Shown: positions 1-9,141, numbered from the stretch's first letter. The stretch: DNA of 64,000 bases from Streptomyces odontomachi (GCF_024435355.1 NZ_JAMJWG010000002.1:62001-126000); one strand, 5' to 3'. The notes: generated from the letters alone by a model not told the origin. Made by a program: numbers and translations.

Positions 1-720
1 CGCGAGGTCGCGATGGCGGGCGCCCTGCCCTCCGGCGCGCCCGTGCCGCGGCTGGTGGGGTCGTACGACGACGGCCGTTGGGTGGCGCTGGTCTTCGAGG
101 ACGTCGATGGCGTGCTTCCTGCCCAGCCGTGGCGCATGTCCGAACTGGAGCGGGTGCTCGACGCCGTCACCACCCTGTCCGAGCAGCTGACGCCGGCGCC
201 ACGGCTCGCTGCTCCCGCGCCACCACCACGCCTGGGCGGTTGGGGGCGGCTGGCTCACAGCCCCACGGCGCGGGCGAGACTGGCCACGGTCGCGCCCCGG
301 GCCGCGGACGACCTGGAGCTGTACCTCTCCCTGGAGGCCCGGCTCGACGCGGCGACCGCCGGAACGACGCTGGTCCACGGTGACCTGTACCCCTTCAACA
401 TCCTGCTCTCCGGCGACCGGGTGGTCTTCGTGGACTGGCCGCACGCCTGGATCGGGCCGGCGCACGCCGACCTGGTGATGCTGCTGGGCAGCGTGGCCCT
501 CAGCGGCATCGACCCGGAACCCTTCGCCGCACGTCACCCCCTGCTGACCGGCGTCGAGCCGGAAGCCGTCGACGTCCTCATCTCGGCACAGGCGGGATTC
601 CTGCTGGCAACGGCCTGCTCCATGGGCGGCTCCGTCGACCCGCGGCTGGTGCAGATGATGACCCGACTCGGCCTGGCCTCCCTGCGCTGGCTGTCCGGCC
701 GTAGGGCGGGCAACCGCTAG
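1..720 (+). CDS. Aminoglycoside/choline-kinase-type phosphotransferase, 5' truncated by window
   Basis: The reading frame is open to the first base, so the N-terminal lobe starts outside the window; the first visible Met is at 13. The catalytic Brenner motif HGDLYPFN is clear (His122, Asp124, Asn129 counted from that Met), followed about 15 residues later by FVDWPHA, the metal-binding Asp of the APH fold. These are the hallmarks of small-molecule kinases of the APH family. The substrate cannot be told from sequence; such genes are common in Streptomyces and most are not resistance genes. It is a stand-alone gene ending before an AT-spiked intergenic region. Confidence 0.85.
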   Translation, partial: REVAMAGALPSGAPVPRLVGSYDDGRWVALVFEDVDGVLPAQPWRMSELERVLDAVTTLSEQLTPAPRLAAPAPPPRLGGWGRLAHSPTARARLATVAPRAADDLELYLSLEARLDAATAGTTLVHGDLYPFNILLSGDRVVFVDWPHAWIGPAHADLVMLLGSVALSGIDPEPFAARHPLLTGVEPEAVDVLISAQAGFLLATACSMGGSVDPRLVQMMTRLGLASLRWLSGRRAGNR

Positions 721-765
721 GGGCGTCCGTCGGGGTCGGCGGCTCCGCCTGCCCAGCCCGCGTGG

Positions 766-793
766 CCGGAAAAAAATTCCAGGAAAGTTCCGG
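766..793. promoter_or_regulatory. A-rich inverted repeat upstream of the ECF42 module
   Basis: CCGGAA and TTCCGG arms flank an A-rich core with internal GGAA/TTCC elements, just upstream of the predicted sigma promoter. The run of A residues stands out in this GC-rich sequence. It could be an UP-like element, an operator or the end of the upstream transcript; no direct evidence separates these. Confidence 0.25.
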
Positions 794-799
794 CGATGA

Positions 800-826
800 T
801 GTCGAGAACCCGCGGCCGGCTCCGTC
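800..826 (+). promoter_or_regulatory. Probable ECF42-type sigma promoter
   Basis: TGTCGA (800-805), then 17 bp, then CGTC (823-826). As I recall the published ECF42 group, the target motif upstream of DGPF genes is TGTCGA at -35 and CGA/TC at -10, so this fits autoregulation of the module that follows. The predicted start lies about 45 nt before the ATG at 879. Confidence 0.55.
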
Positions 827-878
827 CCCGGGGTGAACGCGACCACAATGGGCCGCACCCGCACCGAGGAGAACCACG

Positions 879-1286
879 ATGGCCAAGTACCTGCTGTTGA
901 AGCACTACCGCGGCGCCCCTGCTGCGGTCAACAACGTGCCGATGGACCAGTGGAAGCCGGAGGAGATCACGGCGCACGTGCAGTACATGGAGGACTTCGC
1001 CGCCCGGCTCGGGGAGACCGGCGAGTTCGTCGACGGTCAGGCGCTCGCCCCCGAGGGCATGTGGGTCCGCTACGACGGTGAGGGCCGGCCTCCGGTCACC
1101 GACGGTCCCTTCCCCGAGACCAAGGACCTCATCGCCGGCTGGATGGTGATCGACGTCGACAGCAAGGAACGCGCCGTCGAACTGGCCGGCGAGCTGTCGG
1201 CCGCCCCCGGCGCGGACGGCAAGCCGATCCACGAATGGCTCGAGGTGCGCCCGTTCCTGGCGGCGCCCCCCACCATCACGGAGTGA
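879..1286 (+). CDS. YciI/DGPF-domain protein (ECF42 partner)
   Basis: A 135 aa YCII-superfamily protein with the diagnostic DGPFPETK motif around residues 74-81. These ferredoxin-like alpha/beta proteins have no established reaction; in ECF42 modules they are encoded next to, and controlled by, the sigma factor. The start is set by GAGGAGAACC 8 nt before the ATG. The stop overlaps an alternative GTG start of the sigma gene (GTGA), so translation is probably coupled. Length and motif are normal for the family. Confidence 0.9.
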   Translation: MAKYLLLKHYRGAPAAVNNVPMDQWKPEEITAHVQYMEDFAARLGETGEFVDGQALAPEGMWVRYDGEGRPPVTDGPFPETKDLIAGWMVIDVDSKERAVELAGELSAAPGADGKPIHEWLEVRPFLAAPPTITE

Positions 1287-1294
1287 CCGTATCG

Positions 1295-2440
1295 ATGGAC
1301 GAGACCCTGCTCCGGAGTCTCACACCAAGCGTCCTCGGGATCCTCGTCCGCCGCGGAGCCGACTTCGCGGCGGCCGAGGACGCCGTGCAGGACGCGCTGG
1401 TCGAGGCCGTCCGCGTCTGGCCGGCCGACCCACCGCGGGACGCGAAGGGCTGGCTGGTCACCGTGGCCTGGCGCCGGTTCCTCGACGCGACCCGGGCGGA
1501 CGCCGCACGCCGCCGGCGTGAGGACCTCGTCGACGAAGAGCCGGCGCCCGGGCCCGCTCCCGCGGTGGACGACACGCTCCAGCTGTACTTCCTGTGCGCC
1601 CACCCGTCGCTGACGCCGTCGTCCGCGGTCGCTCTCACGCTGCGCGCCGTCGGCGGGCTCACCACCCGCCAGATCGCGCAGGCCTACCTGGTGCCCGAGG
1701 CGACCATGGCGCAGCGGATCAGCCGGGCCAAGCGGACCGTCTCCGGGGTGCGGTTCGACAGGACCGGCGACGTCGCCACCGTGCTGCGCGTCCTCTATCT
1801 GGTCTTCAACGAGGGCTACACCGGCGACGTCGACCTCGCCGCCGAGGCCATCCGGCTCACCCGGCAGCTCGCGGCCGCGATCGACCATCCCGAGGTGGCG
1901 GGGCTGCTTGCCCTCATGCTGCTCCACCACGCCCGGCGCGCTGCGCGGACCGCGCCGGACGGCAGCCTGGTGCCGCTCGCCGAGCAGGACCGCAGCCGGT
2001 GGGACACCACGTCGATCGCCGAGGGCGTCGAGATCCTGCAAGCGGCGCTCGCCCGCGACCGGCTGGGCGAGTTCCAGGCCCAGGCCGCCATCGCGGCACT
2101 GCACGCCGACGCGCTCGTCGCCGAGGAGACCGACTGGGTGCAGATCGTCGAGTGGTACGACGAACTCGTGCGCCTGACGGACAGCCCGGTCGTCCGGCTG
2201 AATCGTGCGGTCGCCGTCTGCGAGGCCGACGGACCGCGCGCCGGCCTGGCGGCGCTCGCGGCAGTGGACGCCACGGTGCCGCGTCACACCGCGGTGGCGG
2301 CGTACCTGCACGAACGCGACGGCGACCTGACGGCGGCGGCACGGCTGTACGCCGAGGCAGCCCGAAAGGCCCCCAACCTCGCCGAGGTCAACCACCTGAC
2401 GCGCCAGGCCGCCCGGCTCAACTCCCGCGGGCGTCCCTGA
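1295..2440 (+). CDS. ECF42-type RNA polymerase sigma factor with long C-terminal extension
   Basis: A 381 aa protein. The first 170 residues are sigma-70 region 2 (EDAVQDALVEAVRVWP, GWLVTVAWRRFLDATR) and region 4 (AVGGLTTRQIAQAYLVPEAT), and the remainder is the DUF6596/TPR-like helical extension (LYLVFNEGYTG, LNRAVAV, HLTRQAARL) typical of ECF42. No anti-sigma gene is adjacent, which agrees with the group being controlled through the extension. The start used is ATG 1295 behind GGAG; GTG 1283, overlapping the upstream stop, is the alternative. It should direct transcription of the DGPF gene and itself from the TGTCGA promoter at 800-826. Confidence 0.9.
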   Translation: MDETLLRSLTPSVLGILVRRGADFAAAEDAVQDALVEAVRVWPADPPRDAKGWLVTVAWRRFLDATRADAARRRREDLVDEEPAPGPAPAVDDTLQLYFLCAHPSLTPSSAVALTLRAVGGLTTRQIAQAYLVPEATMAQRISRAKRTVSGVRFDRTGDVATVLRVLYLVFNEGYTGDVDLAAEAIRLTRQLAAAIDHPEVAGLLALMLLHHARRAARTAPDGSLVPLAEQDRSRWDTTSIAEGVEILQAALARDRLGEFQAQAAIAALHADALVAEETDWVQIVEWYDELVRLTDSPVVRLNRAVAVCEADGPRAGLAALAAVDATVPRHTAVAAYLHERDGDLTAAARLYAEAARKAPNLAEVNHLTRQAARLNSRGRP

Positions 2441-2565
2441 CCGGCCGCGCTCGACGACGTCGTCGGTGAGCGCGGCGGCCGGGGTGCGAGCTCGGCACGC
2501 CGTGTCCCGATCTCATCGTCAGGTGTCGCTCCTGCCCCTTGGGCCGACGGGACAGGGCTGTGAGC

Positions 2566-4077
2566 ATGGCGTTCATGAGCAATGACGCATCTGCCCGTGC
2601 CGAAGCGGGCACCGCCCCGTCCGCCGAACCGGTCTTTCCCCGGGGCCGCGCCTCCTTCGACCCGCCCACCGCCCCGGCGGACTGGTTGTGGAGCCGTGTC
2701 ATGGACGTACTGACGGACGAGCGCGCGCAGATCGCCGGACGGCCGGTGAGCAGCAAGGTCGACCTCGCCCAGCTGCGTTCGACGGTGGACGCATACGACT
2801 TCGCCACGCCGGCCGATCCCGGTGCGGTGCTCGACGAGGTCGTCGCCTTGCTGCGGGAGTACACCGTCCACACGACCCATCCCCGCTACTTCGGGTTGTT
2901 CAATCCGACGCCGACCCTGCTGGGCGTCGTCGGCGAGACCCTGGCGGCGGCGTTCAACCCGCAGCTGGCCGCGTGGTCGCATGCGCCGGCGGCCGCGGAG
3001 ATCGAGGCGCACCTGCTGCGTTTCCTGGGCGCCTGCATGGGTTATCCGGCCGATGCGGTGACCGGTTCGTTCACCAGTGGCGGCGCGGAGGCGAATCTGA
3101 CGGCGACGCTGCTGGCGTTGACCCGGACATGGCCCGAATACGGCACCGGCGGGTTGCGGGCGCTGCCCGGGCGGCCCGTGCTGTACGCGTCCGTGGAGAG
3201 TCATCTGGCGTGGCTGAAGATCGCCCACGCGACCGGCATCGGCCGCGAAGCGGTGCGGCTGGTGCCCGTGGACGCCGCGCTGCGGCTGGACGTGGACCGG
3301 CTCGCGGCCCGGATGGCAGCGGATCGCGAGGCCGGTGACCTGCCGTTCATGGTGGTCGGTACGGCCGGCACGACGGGAGCGGGAGTCATCGACCCGTTGC
3401 CCCGGCTCGCCGGGTTCTGCCGGGAACAGGACGTGTGGTTCCACGTCGACGCCGCCTACGGCGGTGCGGCGGCGCTGTCGGATCGGCTGAAGGGCACGCT
3501 GGCGGGGATCGAGCGCGCCGATTCGGTGACCGTGGACGCGCACAAGTGGATGAGCGTGCCGATGGGCGCCGGCGCTCTGCTGTGCACCGACGCGGAGGCG
3601 CTGGCGGAGACGTTCCGGGTGACCACGTCCTACATGCCGGCCGACGTCCCGGGCGCCGTCGACCCCTACAGCTCCAGCCAGCAGTGGTCCCGCCGGTTCG
3701 CCGGCCTGAAGCTGTTCCTCAGCCTCGCCGTGGCCGGCCGCTCCGGATACGCGGAGCAGGTGGAGCGTGACGCCGAGCTGGCCGATGCCCTGCGCCGGCA
3801 GCTGACCGGCGCCGGGTGGAGGGTCGTCAACGACACTCCGCTGCCCGTGGTCTGCTTCGCCGACCCCGCAGCCGACGGGGTGCCGGCGGACGCGGCATGG
3901 GAACACCACAGCGCGCTCGCGGCCTCCGTCGTCGACGGTGGTCGGGCCTGGATCAGTCCCGTCCGGCTGAACGGGCGCGCGGCGCTGCGCGCCTGCGTCA
4001 TCAGCCTGCGCACCACGCCCGCGGACATCGACGAACTCGTCCGTGCCGTGCACGACGCACGCAACGCGCTCTCCTAG
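2566..4077 (+). CDS. PLP-dependent aromatic-L-amino-acid/glutamate decarboxylase family (group II)
   Basis: About 503 aa. The cofactor site is unmistakable: HVDAAYGGAA (Asp contacting the pyridine nitrogen) and DAHKWMSVPMG, with the Schiff-base lysine at about residue 327. TSGGAEANLTATLLAL is the phosphate-binding segment of the family. It should decarboxylate an amino acid (tyrosine, phenylalanine, tryptophan or DOPA are typical) in the cytoplasm; the exact substrate is not deducible. The start could be ATG 2566 or 2575. A dyad resembling the neighbouring MerR operator lies just upstream (2531-2558), so the downstream MerR protein may control it. Confidence 0.88.
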   Translation: MAFMSNDASARAEAGTAPSAEPVFPRGRASFDPPTAPADWLWSRVMDVLTDERAQIAGRPVSSKVDLAQLRSTVDAYDFATPADPGAVLDEVVALLREYTVHTTHPRYFGLFNPTPTLLGVVGETLAAAFNPQLAAWSHAPAAAEIEAHLLRFLGACMGYPADAVTGSFTSGGAEANLTATLLALTRTWPEYGTGGLRALPGRPVLYASVESHLAWLKIAHATGIGREAVRLVPVDAALRLDVDRLAARMAADREAGDLPFMVVGTAGTTGAGVIDPLPRLAGFCREQDVWFHVDAAYGGAAALSDRLKGTLAGIERADSVTVDAHKWMSVPMGAGALLCTDAEALAETFRVTTSYMPADVPGAVDPYSSSQQWSRRFAGLKLFLSLAVAGRSGYAEQVERDAELADALRRQLTGAGWRVVNDTPLPVVCFADPAADGVPADAAWEHHSALAASVVDGGRAWISPVRLNGRAALRACVISLRTTPADIDELVRAVHDARNALS

Positions 4078-4159
4078 GCGCGGCCCGCGCCTCCTGCGCC
4101 ACGCCCTCCGAGGTCCTTTCCCGGACGGCGTGGCGCCGCCGCGCTCACCATCGCCTGCC

Positions 4160-4190
4160 TTGACCCTGCCCTTGGGACAGGGCCGAAGAT
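4160..4190 (+). promoter_or_regulatory. MerR-type promoter/operator with 19-bp spacer, leaderless
   Basis: TTGACC (4160-4165) and GAAGAT (4185-4190) are separated by 19 bp, the over-long spacer that MerR proteins untwist. The spacer holds a dyad, CCCTG-CCC-TT-GGG-a-CAGGG. The gene's ATG is only 6 nt after the -10, so the transcript should be leaderless. This architecture is typical of autoregulated Streptomyces MerR genes. Confidence 0.7.
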
Positions 4191-4196
4191 CTGGGC

Positions 4197-5030
4197 ATGG
4201 CTGTTGATCCCGCGGGGGTGCTCCTGTCGATCGGCGAGTTCGCGCAACGTACCCGGCTGACCCACAAGGCACTGCGGCTCTACGACCGGACCGGTCTGCT
4301 CCGTCCGGCGACCACCGACGCCAACGGATACCGGCGCTACCGCGTCGACCAGGTACGCGCCGGACAACTCATCGGTCTCCTCCGGGGCGCCGACATCGGC
4401 CTGGCCGACATCTCCCTCGTCCTGGCCGACCTCCCCACCGCCGGGGAGCACGCCGTCGAACGGCTGGAGCGCGTGCTCGCCGACCTCGAACGTGCGCACA
4501 CCAACCGCAGGTTGCTCATCCGCCATGTCCAGTCCACCCTGCGAGAGAAGGACGGTTCCATGTTCCCGATCGAGACCCGGCACGTTCCGGCCCGCCGCGT
4601 CATGTCCATCCAACGCCGGCTCCGCGCCCCCGAGACCGACGGCTTCGTCCGAGCGGCCAAGGCGGCGTTCACCCAGCACCTGGCCGGCGCTGCGGCCACC
4701 GGACCGTTCACGCTGATCTTCCACGGCATCGTCGACGCGGACAGCGACGGCCCCATCGAGGCCGTCCTCGGCTGCCCCGACCACGTCCAGCCGACGGACG
4801 CGATCGGCATCCGCACCGAGCCCGCGCACGACGAGGCCTACACGACCATCACCAAGGCCCAGTGGGCGTACCCCGCCATCCTCGCGGCCTACGACGCCGT
4901 CGCGTGCTGCCCCCAGGCCGTGGCACGTGCCGGTAGCCGGCTGTCCTGCCGGGAGGTCTACGTCGCCGAACCGGACGACATCAAGGAGGAGGAGCTCGTC
5001 TGCGACATCGCGTTCCCGCTCGGGGACTAG
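4197..5030 (+). CDS. MerR-family activator with GyrI-like effector domain
   Basis: A 277 aa protein. Residues 9-78 form the winged MerR DNA-binding domain (SIGEFAQRTRLTHKALRLYDRTGLLRP, NGYRRY), followed by a coiled dimerisation helix (about 80-120) and a GyrI-like/AraC effector-binding domain (FPIETRHVPARRVMSIQRRL onward). Such regulators resemble BmrR/TipA and bind amphipathic or drug-like ligands. It is probably self-controlled through the 19-bp-spacer promoter at 4160-4190, and possibly also acts on the decarboxylase in front. The ATG lies immediately after the promoter, so no Shine-Dalgarno is expected. Confidence 0.9.
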   Translation: MAVDPAGVLLSIGEFAQRTRLTHKALRLYDRTGLLRPATTDANGYRRYRVDQVRAGQLIGLLRGADIGLADISLVLADLPTAGEHAVERLERVLADLERAHTNRRLLIRHVQSTLREKDGSMFPIETRHVPARRVMSIQRRLRAPETDGFVRAAKAAFTQHLAGAAATGPFTLIFHGIVDADSDGPIEAVLGCPDHVQPTDAIGIRTEPAHDEAYTTITKAQWAYPAILAAYDAVACCPQAVARAGSRLSCREVYVAEPDDIKEEELVCDIAFPLGD

Positions 5031-5293
5031 GGGGTGTCTGACGGCCGTCGTCGCCGTGCTGGCCGCGTGTGCGGTGGCGGCGGCGGTGCCCGCATCCTGT
5101 CCGAACCGAGGGCGTAGTACCCGGCGCAGACCCGGGGCCTTCCGGTCGGCCGGAAGTACGACGTCGCACCTGGACCGGATCACCCGGACGATCGCCGCCG
5201 GCTGAGGCGTTCCGCCGTGGTCGGACGCCCGGTGGAGGGACGGTGGACGCACGGCGGGCGACGGTCCGGGGACACACCGCCCCTCGGCCGGCG

Positions 5294-6607
5294 CTACCAG
5301 CCCCCGGGCAGCTGCCCCGTGTCCCTCAGCATCCCCATCAGGCGGCTGAAGACCCGCGCGTCCTCGTGGATACCGTCGTGCTCGTACTCGTTCGTCACCC
5401 AGGTGTGGACGTTGCCGACCTCGGCCGCGGTCCGGAGCTGAAGGTCCGCGTCGACGTACATGTCGTCGTGGAAGACGACCGACGCCACCGGCACCGCGTT
5501 GGCGGCGAGGCGGTCGGGGGCGTACAGCTCGGACCAGGAGGCGCGTGCGGCGAGTTGCTCGGCGGCGGGGGCGAACGGACGGAGCGGCCCGATCTCGTCG
5601 AACATCCAGGGGTAGATCATCTCGCCGGTGAACAGCAGCGGCCGGGCGTCGGGAGCGAAGGCGGGATGCCGGGCGCGTTCGCGTTCGGCGGCCCACGCGC
5701 TGGGTGCGCCGCCGGTGCCGCTGCCGTAGATGGATTCCTGGAGGACCGTGAAGAGCGGGCGGTCGGCGAACGCGGTCCTGTTCCAGACCTCGCCGAGGAA
5801 GGTGTCCGTGAAACGTTCGCGCCCCTCGTCGGCGAACGCCTCGTCGAGGATCCAGTGCACTCGCTCGAAGCCGGACTTCATGCCGAAGGCGAGCCCGAGG
5901 AGCTGGAACCGGCGCACCGTCAGCACGTCCCCGTCAGGCAGCCGTACGTCCCCGGCGGCCAGCAGATCGGCCACCCGGTGCACGATGTCGGCGTCTGCCG
6001 GGTAGCGCCGCTGGAAGATGCGGTTCTTGGCTGCGACGCGGGGATAGGTGCGCCGGTAGACCTCCGCCGCGGACGGCGGGATCGCCGCGAGTCCGCCCGC
6101 CACCAGGCAGGCGGTGAGGCCCTCGGGCGCCCGGGAGAGATAGGTCAGGGTGAGGAAGCCGCCGTAACTCGTGCCGAGGGTGACCCAGGGCCGTCCGCCG
6201 AAGACGGTGCGGCGCAGGTGCTCGGCGTCGGCCACGATGGAGTCGGCGCGGAAGTGGCACAGGAAGTCGGCGCCTTGCGTGGCCGAGTCGAAGGACTCCA
6301 TCACCCGGCCGTCGACGGGTGAGCTGCGGCCGGTGCCGCGCTGGTCGAGCAGGACCACCCGGAACGCGCGCAGCGCCGGGGCGAGCCAACCGCCGTCCGC
6401 GGGGCCGAGCGGTCGGGGGGACTTGCCGCCGGGGCCGCCCTGGAGGTACAGCAGACACGGCAGATCCTCGCCACGTCGCGCCGGGTCCACCAGTTCCCTG
6501 GCGAACAGCGACAGCTCCGGGCCACCACGCACCGCCCAGTCGAGCGGCACACGCACCCGATGGTCCCGTACGTGGACACCGGGCAGGGTGTATTCGGCGG
6601 TGATCAC
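5294..6607 (-). CDS. Alpha/beta hydrolase, proline-iminopeptidase (S33) family
   Basis: About 437 aa. It shows the S33 pattern LYLQGGPGG (oxyanion region), LLDQRGTGRSS and the nucleophile elbow GTSYGGF, with FTGEMIYPW near the catalytic Asp and HDDMYV and NEYEHDGIHED near the catalytic His. It should be a cytoplasmic peptidase removing N-terminal proline or a related ester hydrolase. I chose the GTG at 6607 because GAGGAGGGAA sits 6-7 nt upstream on this strand; longer ATG starts at 6646 or 6712 have no such site. It is transcribed divergently from the arabinofuranosidase gene. Confidence 0.85.
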   Translation of the reverse strand: MITAEYTLPGVHVRDHRVRVPLDWAVRGGPELSLFARELVDPARRGEDLPCLLYLQGGPGGKSPRPLGPADGGWLAPALRAFRVVLLDQRGTGRSSPVDGRVMESFDSATQGADFLCHFRADSIVADAEHLRRTVFGGRPWVTLGTSYGGFLTLTYLSRAPEGLTACLVAGGLAAIPPSAAEVYRRTYPRVAAKNRIFQRRYPADADIVHRVADLLAAGDVRLPDGDVLTVRRFQLLGLAFGMKSGFERVHWILDEAFADEGRERFTDTFLGEVWNRTAFADRPLFTVLQESIYGSGTGGAPSAWAAERERARHPAFAPDARPLLFTGEMIYPWMFDEIGPLRPFAPAAEQLAARASWSELYAPDRLAANAVPVASVVFHDDMYVDADLQLRTAAEVGNVHTWVTNEYEHDGIHEDARVFSRLMGMLRDTGQLPGGW

Positions 6608-6766
6608 TCCCGGTTCCCTCCTCTCGTTCCGTTTCCTTCGATCCATCGGGTGCCACGGCTCCGTCTCGGGCCGCTTCCACGGCTTCGTCTCCTGCCACGC
6701 GCACCGGGCCACGCGCCTGCCGTCGTCGGCTCGTCGGGCGCCGTCGACCTGTGCGTTCCGTTCCCA

Positions 6767-6794
6767 TTGACTCTCCGGGGCCGGCCCTCATACT
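6767..6794 (+). promoter_or_regulatory. Promoter for the GH127 gene
   Basis: TTGACT (6767-6772), 16 bp, CATACT (6789-6794): close to the HrdB consensus and in the right place, about 100 bp before the ATG at 6893. Two TCGAAC elements (6808-6813 and 6827-6832), 19 bp apart and just downstream of the -10, may be a repressor site. The operator part is a guess. Confidence 0.55.
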
Positions 6795-6892
6795 GTCCTT
6801 CAGATTCTCGAACACATGTCGGTATATCGAACGATGAGGCAGTGACACCGCGCCGGACCACCGTGGCCCTCCGCCCCGACCGAGGAGACACC

Positions 6893-9100
6893 ATGTCAGA
6901 GTTCTCGCGGTTCTCACGCCGCGACGCCCTGCGGCTGACCGCCCTCGCCACCGCCATCCCGGCCTTCCAGGCAATGTTCCCGGCGGCGGCCGGGGCTGCG
7001 GCGCCCGCGGAGGCACGCGCGGGGGACGTGCGGGAAACGGTGGCCGGCGGGGCGGCGGGGCGGACGCTATCCGTCCCCTCCTCCTGGGTCGTCAAGCCGT
7101 TCGACAACACCCGTGTGACGCTGGCGTCGAGCCCGTTCACGGCCAACCGCGACCGGGTGCTGAACTTCCTGCACGCCTATCCCGCCGACCGCATGCTCGC
7201 CGTCTTCCGCACCAACGCCGGTCTCGACACGCACGGCGCCCAGCCGCCCGGCGGCTGGGAGACCGCGGACGGCAACCTGCGGGGCCACTACGCCGGCCAC
7301 TTCCTCAGCGCCCTCAGCCTCGCGTACGCCGGCACCGGCGAGCAGGCATACAGGGACAAGGTCGACGCCATGGTCACGGCGCTCGGCGAGTGCCAGGACG
7401 CGCTGGCCGCCCTGGTCGGCACGGACGACCCGGCCGCGCCGAGCCACGCCGGCTATCTGGCGGCGTACCCCGAGACGCAGTACATCAAGCTGGAGCAGTA
7501 CGCCACGTACCCGACCATCTGGGCGCCCTGGTACACCTGCCACATGATCATGCGGGGGCTGCTCGACGCCCACCAGCACGCCGGCAGCGCACAGGCGTTC
7601 GACATCGTGCGTGGCATGGGCGACTGGGCGTACAGCCGGCTCGGGCACCTGCCCAGGACCCAGCTGGACCGGATGTGGAAGATCTACATCGCCGGCGAGT
7701 ACAACGCGATGCCGGTCGTCATGGCCGACCTGTACGCGCTCACCGGCGACGAGCGGTACCTGACGACCGCGAAGTGCTTCGACAACACGTACCTCTTCGA
7801 GGCCGCCGTGGCGAACCAGGACACCCTCGACGGCGAGCACGCCAACCAGCACATCCCGCAGTACCAGGGGTACCTGGAGATCTACGAGCAGACCGGGGAC
7901 GAGAAGTACTTCACGGCCGCGCGGAACTTCTGGGACATGGTGGTGCCGCACCGCACGTACGTCGACGGCGGCATGGCCGGCTCCGGCGAGATCTTCGGCA
8001 AGAGGGACGTCATCGCCGCGACCATCCAGAAGGACAACGCCGAGACCTGCTGCGTCTACAACATGCTCAAGCTGAGCCGGAGCCTGTTCTTCCACACCGC
8101 TGACCCGAAGTACATGCAGTACTACGAGCGCGCCCTGTACGGCCAGATCCTGGCCTCACGGCGCAACACCTCCAGCGACAGCGACCCGTTGCTGACCTAC
8201 TTCGTGCCCGTGAACCCCGGTGCCAGGCGCGAGTACGGCAACCTCGGCACCTGCTGCGGCGGCACCGGTCTGGAGACGCACGCGAAGTTCCAGGACTCCG
8301 TCTACTTCAGCTCGGTGGACGGCGCCACGCTGTACGTGAACCTGTATCTGCCGTCCACCCTCGACTGGCCGGAGCGCGGGCTGAAGCTCACCCAGTCCAC
8401 CGACTACCCGACCGACCCGGCCGGCACCAGCACCCTCACCGTGACCGGCAGCGGCCCCCTCGACCTGCGGCTACGGGTCCCCTACTGGGTCGAGCACGGC
8501 TTCACCGTGCGGCTCAACGGCACCGTGCAGCAGGTCGACGCCACGCCCGGCGGCTACGTCTCGCTGAACCGCACCTGGCGCAGCGGCGACCGGGTGGAGA
8601 TCGCCGCGCCGTTCACGCTGCGCATCGAACGCGCCCTGGACGACCCGGCCACCCAGGCCGTCGCCTACGGTCCGGTGCCCCTGGTGGTCCGCAGCTCGGC
8701 GACGCAGTACCAGAACCTGACCCTGTACCGGGACTACCCGCTCAGCCGTGACCTGAGCCGGGTCATCCGCCCGACCGGCGAGCCGATGACGTTCACCGCG
8801 AACGGTCTGACCCTGGTGCCCTTCTTCGTCGACACCACCGACGCGTACCACATGTACGTCAGGCGGGCCGAGCCCGAGATCGTCTTCGGCTCCACCGCCA
8901 CCGGCATCGAGAACCGCCCCGGGTCGAACGGCCTCACGTTCCTCGACGAGGTCTGGGACCGCGGCCCGTTCACGGACCCGGGCGGGCTGGTGCAGGCGGT
9001 CACCGAGGTCGCCGACGAGCGGGTGGCCGCGGGCCAGCTGACGGCGGACCAGCGGCACACGGTGATCGAGGCCGCCGCCCGGGCCGACCTGCCGGCCTGA
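6893..9100 (+). CDS. GH127 beta-L-arabinofuranosidase, Tat-exported
   Basis: A 735 aa protein starting at ATG 6893 behind GAGGAG. SRRDALRL and a following hydrophobic stretch form a twin-arginine signal with an AAGAAAPAE-like cleavage region, so it is secreted folded. The (alpha/alpha)6 GH127/DUF1680 core carries the family's unusual zinc-cysteine active site: the Glu384-x-Cys386 motif (ETCCVYNM) and the Cys454-Cys455 pair (GTCCGGTG). In characterised members a Cys of that pair is the nucleophile. It should release L-arabinofuranose from arabinan or extensin-type sugars. Together with the GH53 galactanase 3 kb away it suggests attack on arabinogalactan. A hairpin follows the stop. Confidence 0.9.
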   Translation: MSEFSRFSRRDALRLTALATAIPAFQAMFPAAAGAAAPAEARAGDVRETVAGGAAGRTLSVPSSWVVKPFDNTRVTLASSPFTANRDRVLNFLHAYPADRMLAVFRTNAGLDTHGAQPPGGWETADGNLRGHYAGHFLSALSLAYAGTGEQAYRDKVDAMVTALGECQDALAALVGTDDPAAPSHAGYLAAYPETQYIKLEQYATYPTIWAPWYTCHMIMRGLLDAHQHAGSAQAFDIVRGMGDWAYSRLGHLPRTQLDRMWKIYIAGEYNAMPVVMADLYALTGDERYLTTAKCFDNTYLFEAAVANQDTLDGEHANQHIPQYQGYLEIYEQTGDEKYFTAARNFWDMVVPHRTYVDGGMAGSGEIFGKRDVIAATIQKDNAETCCVYNMLKLSRSLFFHTADPKYMQYYERALYGQILASRRNTSSDSDPLLTYFVPVNPGARREYGNLGTCCGGTGLETHAKFQDSVYFSSVDGATLYVNLYLPSTLDWPERGLKLTQSTDYPTDPAGTSTLTVTGSGPLDLRLRVPYWVEHGFTVRLNGTVQQVDATPGGYVSLNRTWRSGDRVEIAAPFTLRIERALDDPATQAVAYGPVPLVVRSSATQYQNLTLYRDYPLSRDLSRVIRPTGEPMTFTANGLTLVPFFVDTTDAYHMYVRRAEPEIVFGSTATGIENRPGSNGLTFLDEVWDRGPFTDPGGLVQAVTEVADERVAAGQLTADQRHTVIEAAARADLPA

Positions 9101-9110
9101 CCCGTCTCGC

Positions 9111-9141
9111 TCCGGCCGGTGCGGTGCGGTGCTCGGCCGGA
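9111..9141 (+). terminator. Hairpin after the GH127 gene
   Basis: TCCGGCCG (9111-9118) pairs with CGGCCGGA (9134-9141) across a 15-nt loop, 10 nt after the stop. It has no U-run, as is usual for Streptomyces terminators. Confidence 0.45.

Noticed and set aside
1070..4272. Long minus-strand open frames opposite the sigma factor and decarboxylase
   Set aside because: Arg/Gly/Pro-rich translations without family motifs; they are antisense shadows caused by GC bias at third codon positions of the plus-strand genes.
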